Source of the DNA: Mucilaginibacter phenanthrenivorans
Lineage (GTDB): Bacteria > Bacteroidota > Bacteroidia > Sphingobacteriales > Sphingobacteriaceae
NCBI RefSeq assembly: GCF_024721155.1
Contig: NZ_JAHVAP010000003.1
Coordinates: 496,001-560,000 of the forward strand
Length of the DNA: 64,000 bases
Direction: 5' to 3'
How positions within the stretch are numbered: position 1 is the first letter of the stretch; each line of letters starts with the position of its first letter. The translations under genes and the position numbers were made by a program. The notes under the pieces were generated by a model. That model made no database searches and had not been told where the DNA came from. It saw only the letters and a program-made list of their open reading frames with translations. Positions 62,798 to 64,000 of this stretch are shown here, piece by piece.

Positions 62798-63394
62798 ATG
62801 AAAAAATTGCTCCTAACAATTTGGCTGTTGCTTCTTCTTTTTGCTGTGGGGACCCTGTTTTGGTATAACGAATGGGTATACCATTTGCCAACCCCTGTTC
62901 CTGAAAATTACAAACCAGTAAGCCAGGGAAAACTTATTAAATTAAACGATTCGCTGGAATCTGACCACTCAAAACCGCTGTTTCTTCATTTCTTTAATCC
63001 GGATTGTCCATGTTCCCGGTTTAATATTACAAATTTCAAATCGTTGGTAAGAAGGTACGGCAACCGGGTAAAATTTGTTATCGTGGTGATGAACCATGAT
63101 TTCTACTCTGCCAGTCAGATCCGGGATAAATTTGATTTAGATCTGCCTGTTTTATTCGATGCTTCTCTTGCAGCCTCGTGCGGGGTTTATTCTACGCCAC
63201 AGGCTGTCTTGCTTGACCAGGACCATAAATTATATTATAGAGGAAATTATAACAGCAGCCGTTATTGTACGGATGAAAAAACCAGCTATGCAAAAATAGC
63301 ACTGGAGGGGCTGCTTCATAATCATGAAAAAATATTGTTTAACCAACTGGCGTTAAGGGCATATGGTTGTCGCCTGCCAAAATGCACCAACTAA
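62798..63394 (+). CDS. Membrane-anchored thioredoxin-fold protein
   Basis: This 198-aa protein has an N-terminal TM (LLLTIWLLLLLFAVGTLFWY) and a thioredoxin-like domain. FLHFFNPDCPCSRFN carries a CxC pair (Cys70, Cys72) instead of CxxC, and STPQAVLLD gives the cis-proline loop. It resembles DUF6436-type or redoxin-like proteins. The altered active site argues against a normal disulfide reductase. The next gene, a membrane sensor, starts 24 bp later and is probably co-transcribed. Confidence 0.65.
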   Translation: MKKLLLTIWLLLLLFAVGTLFWYNEWVYHLPTPVPENYKPVSQGKLIKLNDSLESDHSKPLFLHFFNPDCPCSRFNITNFKSLVRRYGNRVKFVIVVMNHDFYSASQIRDKFDLDLPVLFDASLAASCGVYSTPQAVLLDQDHKLYYRGNYNSSRYCTDEKTSYAKIALEGLLHNHEKILFNQLALRAYGCRLPKCTN

Positions 63395-63418
63395 TAACCT
63401 TTACCTAACGTTATCATT

Positions 63419-64000
63419 ATGAGTATTAAACCCGTAGCATTCGACAACCAAACCACCGCTTTTCAATATGAAATAAAAGAAAGATCGGATGGGTTGATGA
63501 ACTACTTCCTGATCGGCCATTTTTTAGTTGGACTGGCGTTGGCCTTCTTTTATGACACCTGGCTGATTGCATTTGGAATAGGCGGCCTTTCACTGCTGGC
63601 CTACTATTCTGCAAAGATAGCCCTACCCGATTCCTCCCTATATCAATATGTATTAAGTATTGTATTAGGTATTTTCATGTCCCAGTTTATTTACCAGATG
63701 CATGGGCTGTTTGAAATGCATTTTTTTGCCTTTATCGGCAGTGCCATACTCATTACCTACCAAAAATGGAAGCTACAGATCCCACTACTGGTGGTTGTGG
63801 TTGTCCATCACGCCTCCTTAGGGTATCTGCAAAACATCGGCTTTTCCAACGTTTATTTCACACAACTCGATTATTTTACCATCCAGACTTTTATTATTCA
63901 TATTCTACTGGCCGCAGTGATATTTTTTATCTGCGGATTGTGGGCCTATCAGCTAAAAAAATATAACGAAATTCAGATCCTTCAGACCACGCAAATGACT
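63419..64000 (+). CDS. Polytopic membrane sensor, partial (C-terminus outside window)
   Basis: The first 194 codons are present from ATG 63419. After a short cytosolic head the protein has about six TM segments. The core QMHGLFEMHFFAFIGSAILITYQKWKLQIPL and VVVVHHASLG matches the N-terminal membrane sensing domain found on chemoreceptor-like and signalling proteins. The output domain lies outside the window. It follows the thioredoxin-fold gene by 24 bp. Confidence 0.6.
   Translation, partial: MSIKPVAFDNQTTAFQYEIKERSDGLMNYFLIGHFLVGLALAFFYDTWLIAFGIGGLSLLAYYSAKIALPDSSLYQYVLSIVLGIFMSQFIYQMHGLFEMHFFAFIGSAILITYQKWKLQIPLLVVVVVHHASLGYLQNIGFSNVYFTQLDYFTIQTFIIHILLAAVIFFICGLWAYQLKKYNEIQILQTTQMT

Overview
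The window looks like chromosomal DNA of a Bacteroidota bacterium, most probably a Sphingobacteriaceae member close to Mucilaginibacter or Pedobacter. This is inferred from gene content: a SusC/SusD polysaccharide utilisation locus with LacI-type control, DUF4407, DUF6515, DUF922 and DUF1080 proteins, SPFH proteins, TAnnTTTG-type -7 promoter boxes and a tRNA gene without an encoded CCA end. No rRNA, CRISPR array, transposase or integrase gene was seen.

Layout. 1-3.4 kb: the end of a HepT/MntA toxin-antitoxin pair, a DUF1080 protein, a small lipoprotein, and a rhodanese / small membrane protein / SPFH operon. 3.5-11.6 kb: a DUF4407 membrane protein, a parallel beta-helix protein, a PafA-type alkaline phosphatase, a divergent ThiE with a thiamine pyrophosphokinase-like neighbour, and a DUF6515 protein. 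11.8-20 kb, mostly minus strand: an M16C metalloprotease, an M90 peptidase, a HicAB pair, and the pyruvate dehydrogenase E2 and E1-alpha genes. 20.4-28 kb: an NlpC/P60 peptidase, a CapA-like protein, an SPFH protein, a DUF922 protein, a FadL-like barrel and a secreted PI-PLC-X protein. 28-34.5 kb: a tight six-gene minus-strand operon (DUF427, flavoprotein disulfide reductase, OpuC-like ATPase, permease fused to a binding domain, EgtB, EgtD) that looks like an ergothioneine synthesis and uptake unit. The binding domain of the transporter is circularly permuted.

34.8-47.85 kb is an accessory region anchored on a tRNA-Glu gene. A terminator hairpin with a conserved GAAA loop occurs once at the tRNA and four more times. 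At least two of those copies carry a remnant of the tRNA 3' end. They divide the region into modules: an HTH gene; two tiny paralogous ORFs, a three-TM protein, a PIN-domain protein, an orphan membrane protein and a PhoD phosphatase; a NEW3-ABC exporter operon; and an SDR plus AraC regulator.

47.9-62.4 kb is a polysaccharide utilisation locus: SusC, SusD, GH89 alpha-N-acetylglucosaminidase, a membrane acyltransferase of the HGSNAT type translationally coupled to it, a GH28-like enzyme, inositol oxygenase, GH92 alpha-mannosidase and a divergent LacI regulator. Two matching 20-bp operator palindromes sit upstream of inositol oxygenase and between SusC and the regulator. The enzyme set fits an inositol-linked glycan (a plant glycosylinositol phosphorylceramide headgroup or a GPI-type glycan) better than a plain plant polysaccharide; this is inference. 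The window ends with a thioredoxin-fold membrane protein and the start of a polytopic membrane sensor.
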